Positions 32,728-40,169 of a DNA stretch of 56,155 nt are shown here, in pieces. The DNA is from a virus, in the IMG/VR virus record IMGVR_UViG_3300032287_004275, positions 1 to 56,155 of that record; one strand, written 5' to 3'. Each line of letters starts with the position of its first letter. Within the stretch, counting starts at the first letter, position 1. The notes beneath the pieces were generated by a model, which worked only from the letters and a program-made list of their open reading frames with translations, was not told the DNA's origin and did not search any database. The position numbers were made by a program, and so were the translations under genes.

Positions 32728-33402
32728 ATGGAACGCCTAAGAAAATTAATAAAAGAAGTACTTTCCACACCACCAAAAAAAGACAAATGTAATTGTGGTT
32801 GTCACGATTGTGATAATGTAGGTAATGCTGGTGTAGTATTAAATGAAAGTATTGCCCCAAAGCAGATCTTATCTGAAAATCTGCGATATCATGTGGAAAA
32901 TAAATTACCACTAACCGAAAACACATTCCGTTATGGTTCCGAATCTTTCCTTAATTTATGGGCAGAAGCTCGTTCTTTGTATTTACGTGAAATAATTCAT
33001 GTAAATGATGATGATAAGGAAATTTTAGAGGAAACTGATTTAGGTAACTTTGGTATATATGAAAACCAAAAAGTACCTTTAGATTTACTTTTACTTGAAA
33101 GTGAAGAACTTGAAGAAGCTGAAGGTAAAAAGAAAACCCCACCAATTGGAAAACCAAAACGGGGTGGACCCAAAAAATTCTACGTTTACGTAAGGGATAA
33201 AGGCAAAGTTAAAAAAGTATCTTTTGGAGACACAACAGGCCTTTCAGCTAAAATAAACAACCCAGAGGCACGTCGTGCATTTGCAAAACGTCATGATTGT
33301 GCTAATAAAACAGATAGAACAAAAGCATCCTATTGGAGCTGTCGCTTACCAAGATATGCTAAATTATTAGGTTTAAAATCATCCTTTTCAGGATTTTGGT
33401 GA
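32728..33402 (+). CDS. Cys-rich putative head protein with capsid-targeting-like N-terminus (224 aa)
   Basis: MERLRKLIKE (residues 1-10) ends in I-K-E. A CNCGCHDCDN cluster at 21-30 could bind metal. Residues 45-115 carry ILSENLRYHVENKLPLTENT, then FRYGSESFLNLWAEARSLY, conserved in marine T4-like phages. The C-terminal 80 residues (FYVYVRDKGKVKKVSFGDT, ARRAFAKRHDCANKTD and SYWSCRLPRYAKLLGL) are another conserved phage module. Together these look like separate modules behind a removable tag. No enzymatic function is known to me. Confidence 0.6.
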   Translation: MERLRKLIKEVLSTPPKKDKCNCGCHDCDNVGNAGVVLNESIAPKQILSENLRYHVENKLPLTENTFRYGSESFLNLWAEARSLYLREIIHVNDDDKEILEETDLGNFGIYENQKVPLDLLLLESEELEEAEGKKKTPPIGKPKRGGPKKFYVYVRDKGKVKKVSFGDTTGLSAKINNPEARRAFAKRHDCANKTDRTKASYWSCRLPRYAKLLGLKSSFSGFW

Positions 33403-33415
33403 TAAAAAATAAATT

Positions 33416-33781
33416 ATGGAAAATTGCGCAAAATTAGTATCCTTCTTGTTTCACTCTAGAACACAAGCACACGTATTTCACTTACAAACAACTTCATTTG
33501 CTGAACATAAAGCATTAAATGACTATTATGATGGTATAGTTGATTTAGTAGATGGTTTAGTTGAATCTTATCAAGGTAAATATGGTGTTTTAAGAGGATA
33601 TTCAAATTACCCACTTTTAGAGTACACAGACAAAAATCAAGTAATAACTTATTTTGAGGCTTTGGTTAGTAAAGTTTGTGCTTTGAGAGAAGGAGTTACA
33701 GATTCTTACATACAAAATCAAATTGATACTGTTATGGAATTAATAGAATCAACTCTATACAAATTAAAATGTCTAAGCTAA
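33416..33781 (+). CDS. ferritin-like/Dps-like helical protein (121 aa)
   Basis: It shows four helices with a conserved start, FLFHSRTQAHVFHLQTTSF (11-29) and HKALNDYYDGIVDLVDGLVE (31-50). His and acidic residues are arranged as in Dps/ferritin-like four-helix bundles. Such proteins bind iron and protect DNA. I recognise it from marine phages, where it is annotated as a domain of unknown function. It overlaps the next gene by 13 nt. Confidence 0.55.
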   Translation: MENCAKLVSFLFHSRTQAHVFHLQTTSFAEHKALNDYYDGIVDLVDGLVESYQGKYGVLRGYSNYPLLEYTDKNQVITYFEALVSKVCALREGVTDSYIQNQIDTVMELIESTLYKLKCLS

Positions 33782-34236
33782 TAAATTTAGTTAGAGAAGT
33801 CCTACAAGAGGAAAAAGAAAAACGCGATAGATGTTTACGCATTGCTGATCGCAAGTTCGATAAACCTTCCGCTTATAAATCTGGCGCTGTAGTTAGATGT
33901 CGTAAGGGAGATATCTGGAAAGGCATAAAAGAAACAGATGACCCACAATCAGGTAAAGCTGCTCCTTATGGATCAGGATTTTCTAAAGTTACAGAAGAAT
34001 TAATTCTTGAAAAAGTAAAGGAAACATTACGCACTTGGTTTTCACGTAAAGGTGAACCTGGTAAAAAAGGTGGATGGGTTGATTGTAACACTTGCCGTGA
34101 AGTAGACGGTAAAACAAAATGTAAAGCATGTGGTAGGGAAAAAGGAGAAAAACGCTCAAAATATCCTTCATGTCGTCCTACACCTGCACAATGTAAATCA
34201 CCTGGTAAAGGTGAAAAATGGGGTAAAACAAAATAA
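33769..34236 (+). CDS. two-module Cys/Lys-rich protein with capsid-targeting-like N-terminus (155 aa)
   Basis: MSKLINLVREVLQE (1-14) ends in L-Q-E. The first module (RCLRIADRKFDKPSAYKSG, VVRCRKGDIWKG) and the second (ETLRTWFSRKGEPGKKGGW, then VDCNTCREVDGKTKCKACGR and SKYPSCRPTPAQCKSPG) are both basic with conserved cysteines. They resemble small nucleic-acid-binding modules seen in T4-like phages. The linker between them contains another L-x-E (LILE), so processing into two pieces is possible. Confidence 0.6.
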   Translation: MSKLINLVREVLQEEKEKRDRCLRIADRKFDKPSAYKSGAVVRCRKGDIWKGIKETDDPQSGKAAPYGSGFSKVTEELILEKVKETLRTWFSRKGEPGKKGGWVDCNTCREVDGKTKCKACGREKGEKRSKYPSCRPTPAQCKSPGKGEKWGKTK

Positions 34237-34238
34237 AT

Positions 34239-34676
34239 ATGGATAATTTTGATTTAAGAAAATATTTAGCTGAAGGTAAATTATATGAAGCTGCTATGGC
34301 TTGCCCTTTACCTACTCAAGATTTAGAACTTAACACTAAAAATAGAGACTCATCTATTAAAGCAGATTATATTAAATATGGTCCTTTAAATGTTGATGAA
34401 CCTGGAGATTATTGGGATGAATTAGCAGAACATTGGGACACAACAGTTGAAGCTGCCAAACAATCTTTATGTGCTAATTGTGCAGCATTTGATATTTCTC
34501 CAAGAATGGAAGATTGTATGCCTGGCCCATTATCAGATGAAGACGGTAGATTAGGATATTGTTGGATGCATAGTTTCAAATGCCACTCAGCTCGTACTTG
34601 TAGAACTTGGGCTAAAGGTGGTCCTATTGTAAAAGATAGTATATCTTACGAATGGCAAGAACGTAAAGAAAAATGA
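34239..34676 (+). CDS. Cys-rich head protein candidate with capsid-targeting-like N-terminus (145 aa)
   Basis: MDNFDLRKYLAE (1-12) is nearly the same as the start of the 29424 protein and ends in L-A-E, exactly as the T4 internal-protein tag ends in I-A-E. The body has six cysteines in a conserved layout: Cys78, Cys81, Cys93, Cys108, Cys115 and Cys121 (CANCAAFD, GYCWMHSFKCHSARTCRTW), suggesting a metal or iron-sulfur site. I recognise the body from other T4-like phages; it overlaps the next gene by 4 nt. Confidence 0.6.
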   Translation: MDNFDLRKYLAEGKLYEAAMACPLPTQDLELNTKNRDSSIKADYIKYGPLNVDEPGDYWDELAEHWDTTVEAAKQSLCANCAAFDISPRMEDCMPGPLSDEDGRLGYCWMHSFKCHSARTCRTWAKGGPIVKDSISYEWQERKEK

Positions 34677-34933
34677 CCCCATACACCGACATAGAAGTTA
34701 CAGACAAATATATTATTCGTGAGTTTAACGAAAATATAGATCCAATTGAATTGCTATGGCATCGTGATAACGAAGATAGAACAGTTGAAATTTTAGAAGA
34801 CACAGATTGGAAACTTCAATTAGATAATAGCTTGCCTACCTCACTTAAAGAACGTATATTTATACCAAGACACGAGTGGCATAGAGTCATTAAAGGAACA
34901 GGAACATTAAAGTTAAAGATACATAAATCATGA
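34673..34933 (+). CDS. small cupin-like conserved phage protein (86 aa)
   Basis: It has IREFNENIDPIELLWHRDNED near the start and IFIPRHEWHRVIKGTGTLKL near the end, a beta-barrel cupin-like pattern with His residues (RHEWHR) that could bind metal. I recognise it as conserved in marine T4-like phages. No (L/I)-x-E tag is present. It overlaps both neighbours by 4 nt, so it is translationally coupled within the operon. Confidence 0.6.
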   Translation: MTPYTDIEVTDKYIIREFNENIDPIELLWHRDNEDRTVEILEDTDWKLQLDNSLPTSLKERIFIPRHEWHRVIKGTGTLKLKIHKS

Positions 34934-35208
34934 AAAAAACCGATTTAAAAAATACAATTAAAGAAGAAATTAAAAAAATCTTATCTGAAGAAAGAGACCC
35001 ACAACAAATGGCTTTAATTCGTGGTGCTTTAGCTCAAATTAAAGAAGCTGGAGACGAAGCATTAAATGCTATGACTAGAAATCTTTCAGCAGATGAGGCA
35101 CAGCAATTGAATTTGCTCATCGCAAAAGGGATAGGAAAAACATTTCCTAGAACATCCCCAGATTCCCCAGCTGCTAATCCATATTTAACCCCTGGAACAA
35201 CAGATTAA
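34930..35208 (+). CDS. small head protein candidate with capsid-targeting-like N-terminus (92 aa)
   Basis: MKKTDLKNTIKEEIKKILSE (1-20) has I-K-E at 10-12 and L-S-E at 18-20. The start closely resembles that of the 10593 protein (MKSTDFKKIIKE). The rest is a helix (ALIRGALAQIKEAGDEALNA) and a Pro-rich tail (TSPDSPAANPYLTPG). It fits a small packaged internal protein; no family is recognised. Confidence 0.55.
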   Translation: MKKTDLKNTIKEEIKKILSEERDPQQMALIRGALAQIKEAGDEALNAMTRNLSADEAQQLNLLIAKGIGKTFPRTSPDSPAANPYLTPGTTD

Positions 35209-35259
35209 CATTTAGCCAGTTCCTAATTATAAAAGATAAAAAAATTTAAAATTAAAAAA

Positions 35260-35796
35260 ATGAAAAAAGAAACTTTACGTATGCAGATGTTGGCGGGTAT
35301 CATTACTGAAAGTCAATATAAAGAAAAAATTCAAGAAAATAAAGTTGAAGGAATTGATGTTTCCCAAGTAAAAGATTTGATGAGTGATCCTAATGTTAAA
35401 AAAATGGCAGCTCAACTTAAATCAGACCCTAAATCTTTAAAAAATGCAATTAAATTTATTGCTGACCATAGTAAAGATAATACTTCTTTAGATGAAGAAC
35501 AATCCCTTGAAGAAGGATCCCTTAAAGATAGAATCAATTCAATTCTTTTAGGATCAGGAATTGCCGCTCCTATAGGATGGTTATTTGGATTTATGGCAGA
35601 TTCACAGTCTGTTGATGCTAGTTTACATGGCTTAGCAACTGCATTAACAGCAGCAATAATGATTGGTGGGATGGTTGCTCTTGGTACAACTCATGATAAA
35701 ACTCCTCAAAATCCAACAAAACAAGATATGAATGAGGTTGAAATAAGTGTTGAAGACCAAATTCAAAAAATTATTGATTTAGGAAAATCAATGTAA
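35260..35796 (+). CDS. membrane-active head protein candidate (178 aa)
   Basis: The N-terminus MKKETLRMQMLAGIITE ends in I-T-E (15-17), and a second site I-Q-E follows at about 24-26. A helical region (DVSQVKDLMSDPNVKKMAAQL) precedes two hydrophobic segments at about 96-112 and 122-142 (LLGSGIAAPIGWLFGF and GLATALTAAIMIGGMVALG). A packaged protein with two membrane segments could act in DNA delivery through the inner membrane. The strong terminator at 35847 follows, closing the cargo operon. Confidence 0.55.
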   Translation: MKKETLRMQMLAGIITESQYKEKIQENKVEGIDVSQVKDLMSDPNVKKMAAQLKSDPKSLKNAIKFIADHSKDNTSLDEEQSLEEGSLKDRINSILLGSGIAAPIGWLFGFMADSQSVDASLHGLATALTAAIMIGGMVALGTTHDKTPQNPTKQDMNEVEISVEDQIQKIIDLGKSM

Positions 35797-35846
35797 TATA
35801 TAGACAGATTCATAGCCTGTCGACTTAAAAAAAAATTAGTAGAGCT

Positions 35847-35880
35847 GTGGCCTAATCTTTGGATTAGGTCACTTTTTTTT
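35847..35880 (+). terminator. strong intrinsic terminator
   Basis: An 11-bp stem (35847-35857 with 35862-35872, core CCTAATC/GATTAGG, one G-T pair) has a 4-nt loop and is followed by eight T. It closes the cargo operon ending with the 35260 gene, before the oxidoreductase gene. Confidence 0.85.
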
Positions 35881-35904
35881 GTATCTTTAAATATAAAATA
35901 GAAT

Positions 35905-37227
35905 ATGGATAAAAAAATAGTAATAGTAGGAGCCGGTGTAGCAGGTGTAAATGCTGCAACTAAATTAGTGGATAATGGATACCCTGGAGAACTAATCACA
36001 GTAATTGATATGGGTAAAGATCCATACAACCGTAAACCTGAAGAAGTAATGACAGGATTTTTAGGTGCTGGAGGATGGAGTGATGGTAAATTAACTTACC
36101 ACACAGCAATTGGAGGACAATTATCCAAATACTGTGGTGAGGATAAAGCAATGGAATTGATGGATCAAGTGATTACCAATTTTAAACGTTTCCACCCTAA
36201 ACCAGAGGAAGTACAATGTTCAAATCCTGAATCTGAACCTGAATTTATTAAACCATATTTTGGTTTACGATTATTTCCTGTATGGCACGTTGGAACAGAT
36301 TATCTATCTGAAATTGCTAAAAATTGGTACAATTATTTAGTATCTAAAGGTGTTAAATTTGAATGGGGAGCTAAAGTTTATGCTATTGATTTTGAAAATA
36401 ATATAGTTAAATTTAAAAACCAAACCCACCCTGAACTTCAAGCTAATATACAATATGATGAACTTATATTTGCAGTAGGCAAATCAGGTATTGACTTTGC
36501 CCAACAGTTAGCTAACCAATACGAACTCCCAGATGAACCTAAATCAGTACAAATTGGTGTTCGATTTGAAGCACCACAAGAACACTTCCAAAAACTAATT
36601 GATATTTCATATGACTTTAAGTTATATAGAAAATTTGATGATGAAGGTGTTTCGTTACGTTCGTTTTGTACAAACAATAATGCTGCTTATGTTGCTGTAG
36701 AAGAAACATATGGAGATCATTCATATAACGGACATGCTAAGAAAGACGAAGCATATAGAAACAATATGACCAATTTTGGTATATTAATGGAAATTAATGG
36801 TATTGAAGATCCATTTGCTTGGTCACGTAATGTAGTTTCAAAATTGCAATTTAGAGGAACCGGTTTATATTATAGCCCAACTCGTACACCCTCAACTACA
36901 TCTGAAGGTAATGAAGTAACATCTTACCAAATTGAATTTTTAGATGGAGTAAGATTTGTAATGGATGGTTATTTCCAATATGTAGAAGATTTTATTGAAG
37001 ATATGAAAAAAGTATTCCCAACATTAAAAGATGACTGGGGAATTTATATACCAGAGGTAAAATATTTGTCACCTGAGGTTAAAGTAAATTATGAAAATCT
37101 TAGTTTGATCGATTACCCTAACGTGTACTTTGCTGGAGATGCTCTTTCCGCTCGTGGCATTAGCGTCTCAGGTGCGCAGGGTATTTACATAGCAGAAAGT
37201 CTTTTAAAGGAAAATAACGAGGAATAA
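35905..37227 (+). CDS. FAD-dependent oxidoreductase (440 aa)
   Basis: The N-terminus has a dinucleotide-binding fold, IVIVGAGVAGVNAATKL (5-21), followed by MGKDPYNRKPEEVMTGFLG and AGGWSDGKLTYH. The C-terminus has VYFAGDALSARGISVSGAQG, typical of FAD-binding oxidoreductases related to NAD(FAD)-utilising dehydrogenases. The substrate cannot be inferred. It is isolated from the cargo operon by a terminator and is followed by a homing endonuclease gene, so it may be an accessory acquisition. No capsid-targeting-like tag is present. Confidence 0.75.
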   Translation: MDKKIVIVGAGVAGVNAATKLVDNGYPGELITVIDMGKDPYNRKPEEVMTGFLGAGGWSDGKLTYHTAIGGQLSKYCGEDKAMELMDQVITNFKRFHPKPEEVQCSNPESEPEFIKPYFGLRLFPVWHVGTDYLSEIAKNWYNYLVSKGVKFEWGAKVYAIDFENNIVKFKNQTHPELQANIQYDELIFAVGKSGIDFAQQLANQYELPDEPKSVQIGVRFEAPQEHFQKLIDISYDFKLYRKFDDEGVSLRSFCTNNNAAYVAVEETYGDHSYNGHAKKDEAYRNNMTNFGILMEINGIEDPFAWSRNVVSKLQFRGTGLYYSPTRTPSTTSEGNEVTSYQIEFLDGVRFVMDGYFQYVEDFIEDMKKVFPTLKDDWGIYIPEVKYLSPEVKVNYENLSLIDYPNVYFAGDALSARGISVSGAQGIYIAESLLKENNEE

Positions 37228-37246
37228 CAGTTTCTGGGGGTGTTAC

Positions 37247-37260
37247 ATATTTATTATTAT
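37247..37260 (+). promoter_or_regulatory. late promoter-like element
   Basis: CATATTTATTATTAT directly abuts the ATG at 37261 of the homing endonuclease gene, suggesting late or leaderless expression of that gene. Confidence 0.4.
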
Positions 37261-37956
37261 ATGAATAATTATTATATTTACTTTCACAAAAATCCCTTAA
37301 CCCAACAAATATTTTATGTTGGGTTAGGTTCTCATGTTATTTACCAAAAATATAAAAGGGCAGAAGATCTTAAAAAAAGAAATTCTCATTATAAGAATTA
37401 CATTAAAAAATATGGTGATCCTATTATTTCAATAATGCATGATAATTTAACTCAAGAAGAAGCATGTTTATTAGAAACCCAATATATAATTCAATTTGGA
37501 AGAAAACATTATGAAATTAATGGAATTTTAGTAAATCAAAGTTTAGGGGGGCAAGGAGGTAAACAAGGGGTTGAAGTAACTTCTGAAACTCGCCTAAAAC
37601 AATCTAATAAACTAAAAGGAATCCCTAAACCTGAAGGTTTTGGAGATAAGATTAAAAATAATAGAGATCATAAAGCCGCTAGTATAAAATCTGGAATTTC
37701 AAACAAAAATAGAGGCCATTACGATAAAGACAGTATTAGAAATAAAAAAATATCACAAAAGCTAAAAGGAAGAAAAGTAGATTGGACTGGAGATCTAATT
37801 CTCCAATTTGATACCCAAGGAAACTTTATCCAAGAATGGCCTAGCATAAGACAAGCAGGATTAGAAATCAAAGGAACTAGTGGTGAAACCATTAGAAAAT
37901 GCCTTAAGGGTTTACAAAAAACAGCTTATGGATTTGCTTGGAAATATAAAAAATAA
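37261..37956 (+). CDS. GIY-YIG homing endonuclease with NUMOD motifs (231 aa)
   Basis: An N-terminal GIY-YIG domain (YYIYFHKNPLTQQIFYVGLGS, residues 4-24) continues with LTQEEACLLETQYI, which could carry the catalytic Glu. NUMOD3-like segments follow (SETRLKQSNKLKG, KISQKLKGRK). A C-terminal NUMOD1/HTH-like part (DTQGNFIQEWPSIRQAGLE, ...GETIRKCLKGLQKTAYGFAW) binds DNA. This is the classic layout of free-standing phage homing endonucleases. ATG 37261 is preferred to the longer start at 37240, whose extra residues would read through the promoter-like element. Confidence 0.85.
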   Translation: MNNYYIYFHKNPLTQQIFYVGLGSHVIYQKYKRAEDLKKRNSHYKNYIKKYGDPIISIMHDNLTQEEACLLETQYIIQFGRKHYEINGILVNQSLGGQGGKQGVEVTSETRLKQSNKLKGIPKPEGFGDKIKNNRDHKAASIKSGISNKNRGHYDKDSIRNKKISQKLKGRKVDWTGDLILQFDTQGNFIQEWPSIRQAGLEIKGTSGETIRKCLKGLQKTAYGFAWKYKK

Positions 37957-37961
37957 TTAAT

Positions 37962-38087
37962 ATGAAAAAAGAAAAAAAACAACTTACAGAATCTGAAGTA
38001 AAACAGATTGATCAAGATATTTTATTCATCCGTCAAGCTATTCAAAAAGCTAAAAATGCATTAAAAAAACATGGAAAGAATATCTAA
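37962..38087 (+). CDS. small basic helical protein (41 aa)
   Basis: The ORF from ATG 37962 to TAA 38085-38087 begins MKKEKKQLTESEVKQIDQDI and ends in KNALKKHGKNI. It is a single charged helix and overlaps the following gene by 17 nt. No family is recognised. Confidence 0.4.
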   Translation: MKKEKKQLTESEVKQIDQDILFIRQAIQKAKNALKKHGKNI

Positions 38088-38328
38088 ATTACTTGCTGAA
38101 GTATTAGCTTCTAATTATATTAAAACTATAGAATCTTTATTAACCCAAATTAATTGGGATGAATTAGATAGTGATTTTTTAGATATAAAAGAAGCATGTC
38201 ATGTTTTAATTAAAAATATTTCTAGTATAGGAGAATATGAAGGAGAAAATGCTTCAAAATACTTAAGATTATTAAAAGATGAAGCTAAAGATCTTATATA
38301 TGTTTTAAAAAGTTTAACAAATTATTAA
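38071..38328 (+). CDS. small head protein candidate with capsid-targeting-like N-terminus (85 aa)
   Basis: MERISKLLAE (1-10) ends in L-A-E and resembles MERLRKLIKE of the 32728 protein. The remaining 75 residues form helices (IKTIESLLTQINWDELDSDFL, ASKYLRLLKDEAKDLIYVLK). It is probably a small packaged protein; its body is not recognised. Confidence 0.5.
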   Translation: MERISKLLAEVLASNYIKTIESLLTQINWDELDSDFLDIKEACHVLIKNISSIGEYEGENASKYLRLLKDEAKDLIYVLKSLTNY

Positions 38329-38343
38329 AAATAAAATAAAGTT

Positions 38344-38883
38344 ATGAAAATAGGATTTTGTGGAACAATGTCTGTAGGTAAAACTACATTAGTTAATGCT
38401 TTAAAAGAACAACCTGAATTTAAAGACTATGAATTTAGAACAGAACGTTCAAAATATTTACGTGATTTAGGTATACCTTTAAATACTGATTCAACTGTAA
38501 AAGGTCAATTTGTATTTTTAGCTGAACGTGCTTCTGAATTATTTCATAAAAATGTTATTACTGATAGAACAGTAATTGATGTAATGGCTTTTACACGTTT
38601 AGCTGAATCAATTCCATATTATGTTGGAGATGAAATATGTCAAGCGGCTTCACATTTAATAAGAGAATATGACTATATATTCTATATTTCACCTAAAGGA
38701 GTTGAAATAGAGGATAACGGTGTTAGAACAACAGATGCAGAATATAGAAAAGAAGTTGACAAAGAAATTAAAAATCTGTTAAACAAGTATGGTCATAAAA
38801 ATCAAAGAATAGTTAAATTAAAAGGTAGTACCGAGGAGAGAATACAAAAAGTTAAACAAACGCTATTTTCACAATATTTATAA
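38344..38883 (+). CDS. NadR-like P-loop kinase (179 aa)
   Basis: A Walker A motif GTMSVGKTTL (7-16), an acidic helix EFRTERSKYL and VITDRTVIDVMAF at 71-83 match the AAA/NadR-type ribosylnicotinamide kinase-like ATPases found in T4-like phages. They phosphorylate nucleosides or their analogues; the exact substrate is not established here. It has AATAAAG shortly upstream and is followed by the late promoter-like element overlapping its stop. An NMNAT-like domain in the 26223 gene suggests a possible shared pathway. Confidence 0.7.
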   Translation: MKIGFCGTMSVGKTTLVNALKEQPEFKDYEFRTERSKYLRDLGIPLNTDSTVKGQFVFLAERASELFHKNVITDRTVIDVMAFTRLAESIPYYVGDEICQAASHLIREYDYIFYISPKGVEIEDNGVRTTDAEYRKEVDKEIKNLLNKYGHKNQRIVKLKGSTEERIQKVKQTLFSQYL

Positions 38884-38888
38884 ATAAA
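38874..38888 (+). promoter_or_regulatory. late promoter-like element
   Basis: A perfect ATATTTATAAATAAA lies 10 nt before the ATG at 38899, overlapping the stop of the kinase gene. Confidence 0.6.
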
Positions 38889-38898
38889 CTATACTAAA

Positions 38899-39813
38899 AT
38901 GAAAAAAACTCGTTTACTCGAAATCGTACGTGAAGAAATTGCTTTCGCTTTAAGAGAAGGTGAAGCAGAAGAAAAAGCAGCAAAAGCTGCTGCCCTTAAG
39001 GCTATTGACGCAAAACAAAAAGCATTAGATGCTGAAAGAAAAGATACTATGAAGGGTGGTGCTCTTGAAGAAGATCAATTAAATGAAATTGAGCAGTTAG
39101 CTGAAATGGCTAGTATAGTTCAATTAAAAACTCAATTAGAGAAACAAGGCAAAACGGGTGAATTAGAAGCAGTTAAAGCAGCCGAAAAAGCTACCATTGA
39201 TAAATTAAAACAAAACCCAGTATTCTCAGGTGAAGGTAAAAATGCAAGATTAAAAGGATATGTGTCTGCATTGAAAAAAGAACTTAAAGCAGAACATGAT
39301 ATTAATCTACAAGATTTATTAACCAAAGTTATGTTAGATGCAGAAGCTGCTGGAGAAAAATTTAAAGATGATATTGCAACAAATACAATTGAAAAAGACG
39401 CTGCAGCACAAGTATTAGGTACTGAAAAAGGTCAACGTGGTAGAAAAGCAGATCCTAACAAACCGGAAAAATCAGAACCAACAGGTAAAAAAGGAAGACC
39501 AGCAGGTTCAGGTGAGAAAAAAGCAGTTAGAACTCCTGGAGATGATGGATTTGATAAAGTAGAATACGTTGATGTAGAAGATGCTGAAGGACCTTCATCT
39601 AAAGAACTAGAGAAAGACGAAACTGCAAAAGAATTAGGTTCTACACCTGAAGAGAAAAAAGTTAAATTCAATCAATTTTTAGCATCTGTTAGGAAAAATA
39701 AAGAAGATAAAGCTAAAATTGATGGTATATTAAAACTAGCAAAAGATAAATTTAAATTTACCAAAGCTATGCTTGATGATTTAAAACGAGCAGCTGGTAG
39801 AGGTGTTGAATAA
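38899..39813 (+). CDS. putative DNA-binding internal head protein (304 aa)
   Basis: MKKTRLLEIVREEIAFALRE (1-20) ends in L-R-E, matching the capsid-targeting pattern, with further sites near 10-12. The body is Ala/Lys/Glu-rich and helical, and 178-206 carries AT-hook-like basic stretches (GQRGRKADP and KKGRPAGSGEKK). This suggests a packaged DNA-binding protein. It is transcribed from the late promoter-like element at 38874 and its stop overlaps the next ATG by 1 nt. Confidence 0.6.
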   Translation: MKKTRLLEIVREEIAFALREGEAEEKAAKAAALKAIDAKQKALDAERKDTMKGGALEEDQLNEIEQLAEMASIVQLKTQLEKQGKTGELEAVKAAEKATIDKLKQNPVFSGEGKNARLKGYVSALKKELKAEHDINLQDLLTKVMLDAEAAGEKFKDDIATNTIEKDAAAQVLGTEKGQRGRKADPNKPEKSEPTGKKGRPAGSGEKKAVRTPGDDGFDKVEYVDVEDAEGPSSKELEKDETAKELGSTPEEKKVKFNQFLASVRKNKEDKAKIDGILKLAKDKFKFTKAMLDDLKRAAGRGVE

Positions 39814-40169
39814 TGGTAAAAGATAAATCCATAACTTTAAATGTATCGCACCTAATTTTGGGTGCGATCATTTTACTCCTGTTATGGTTACTTTTAAAAC
39901 CAACTAATATAGACATATCAAAATACGATAAACAAAAACAAGAAATTGATAGTCTAAACAGAATACTAGTTGATTTACAAAAAAAACAAATTGAACTAGA
40001 CAAATCTATTTTTACCCACCAATATAGAATAGATTCATTGAATGGTGAAGTAAACAACACAAACCGAGAAATAACCGATATACGTGCTTATTATGATAAA
40101 AAACTTAGGGATATTAGTACTTACACTCCTTCTCAGCTCAACGACTTTTTCTCAAAAAGATACAAATAA
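39813..40169 (+). CDS. i-spanin-like single-anchor coiled-coil protein (118 aa)
   Basis: A transmembrane segment at about 11-29 (VSHLILGAIILLLLWLLL) is followed by a long coiled coil (IDSLNRILVDLQKKQIELDK) ending in a short C-terminus. This is the topology of Rz-type inner-membrane spanins. The next gene overlaps its last about 77 nt in another frame, as Rz1-type genes often do. A terminator-like hairpin at 39845-39868 lies within its first codons. Confidence 0.6.
   Translation: MVKDKSITLNVSHLILGAIILLLLWLLLKPTNIDISKYDKQKQEIDSLNRILVDLQKKQIELDKSIFTHQYRIDSLNGEVNNTNREITDIRAYYDKKLRDISTYTPSQLNDFFSKRYK
39845..39874 (+). terminator. terminator-like hairpin within 5' end of spanin-like gene
   Basis: ATCGCACC 39845-39852 pairs with GGTGCGAT 39861-39868 across an 8-nt loop, then CATTTT follows. 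It overlaps codons 11-19 of the 39813 gene and could attenuate read-through from the cargo operon into the lysis and packaging genes. Confidence 0.4.
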
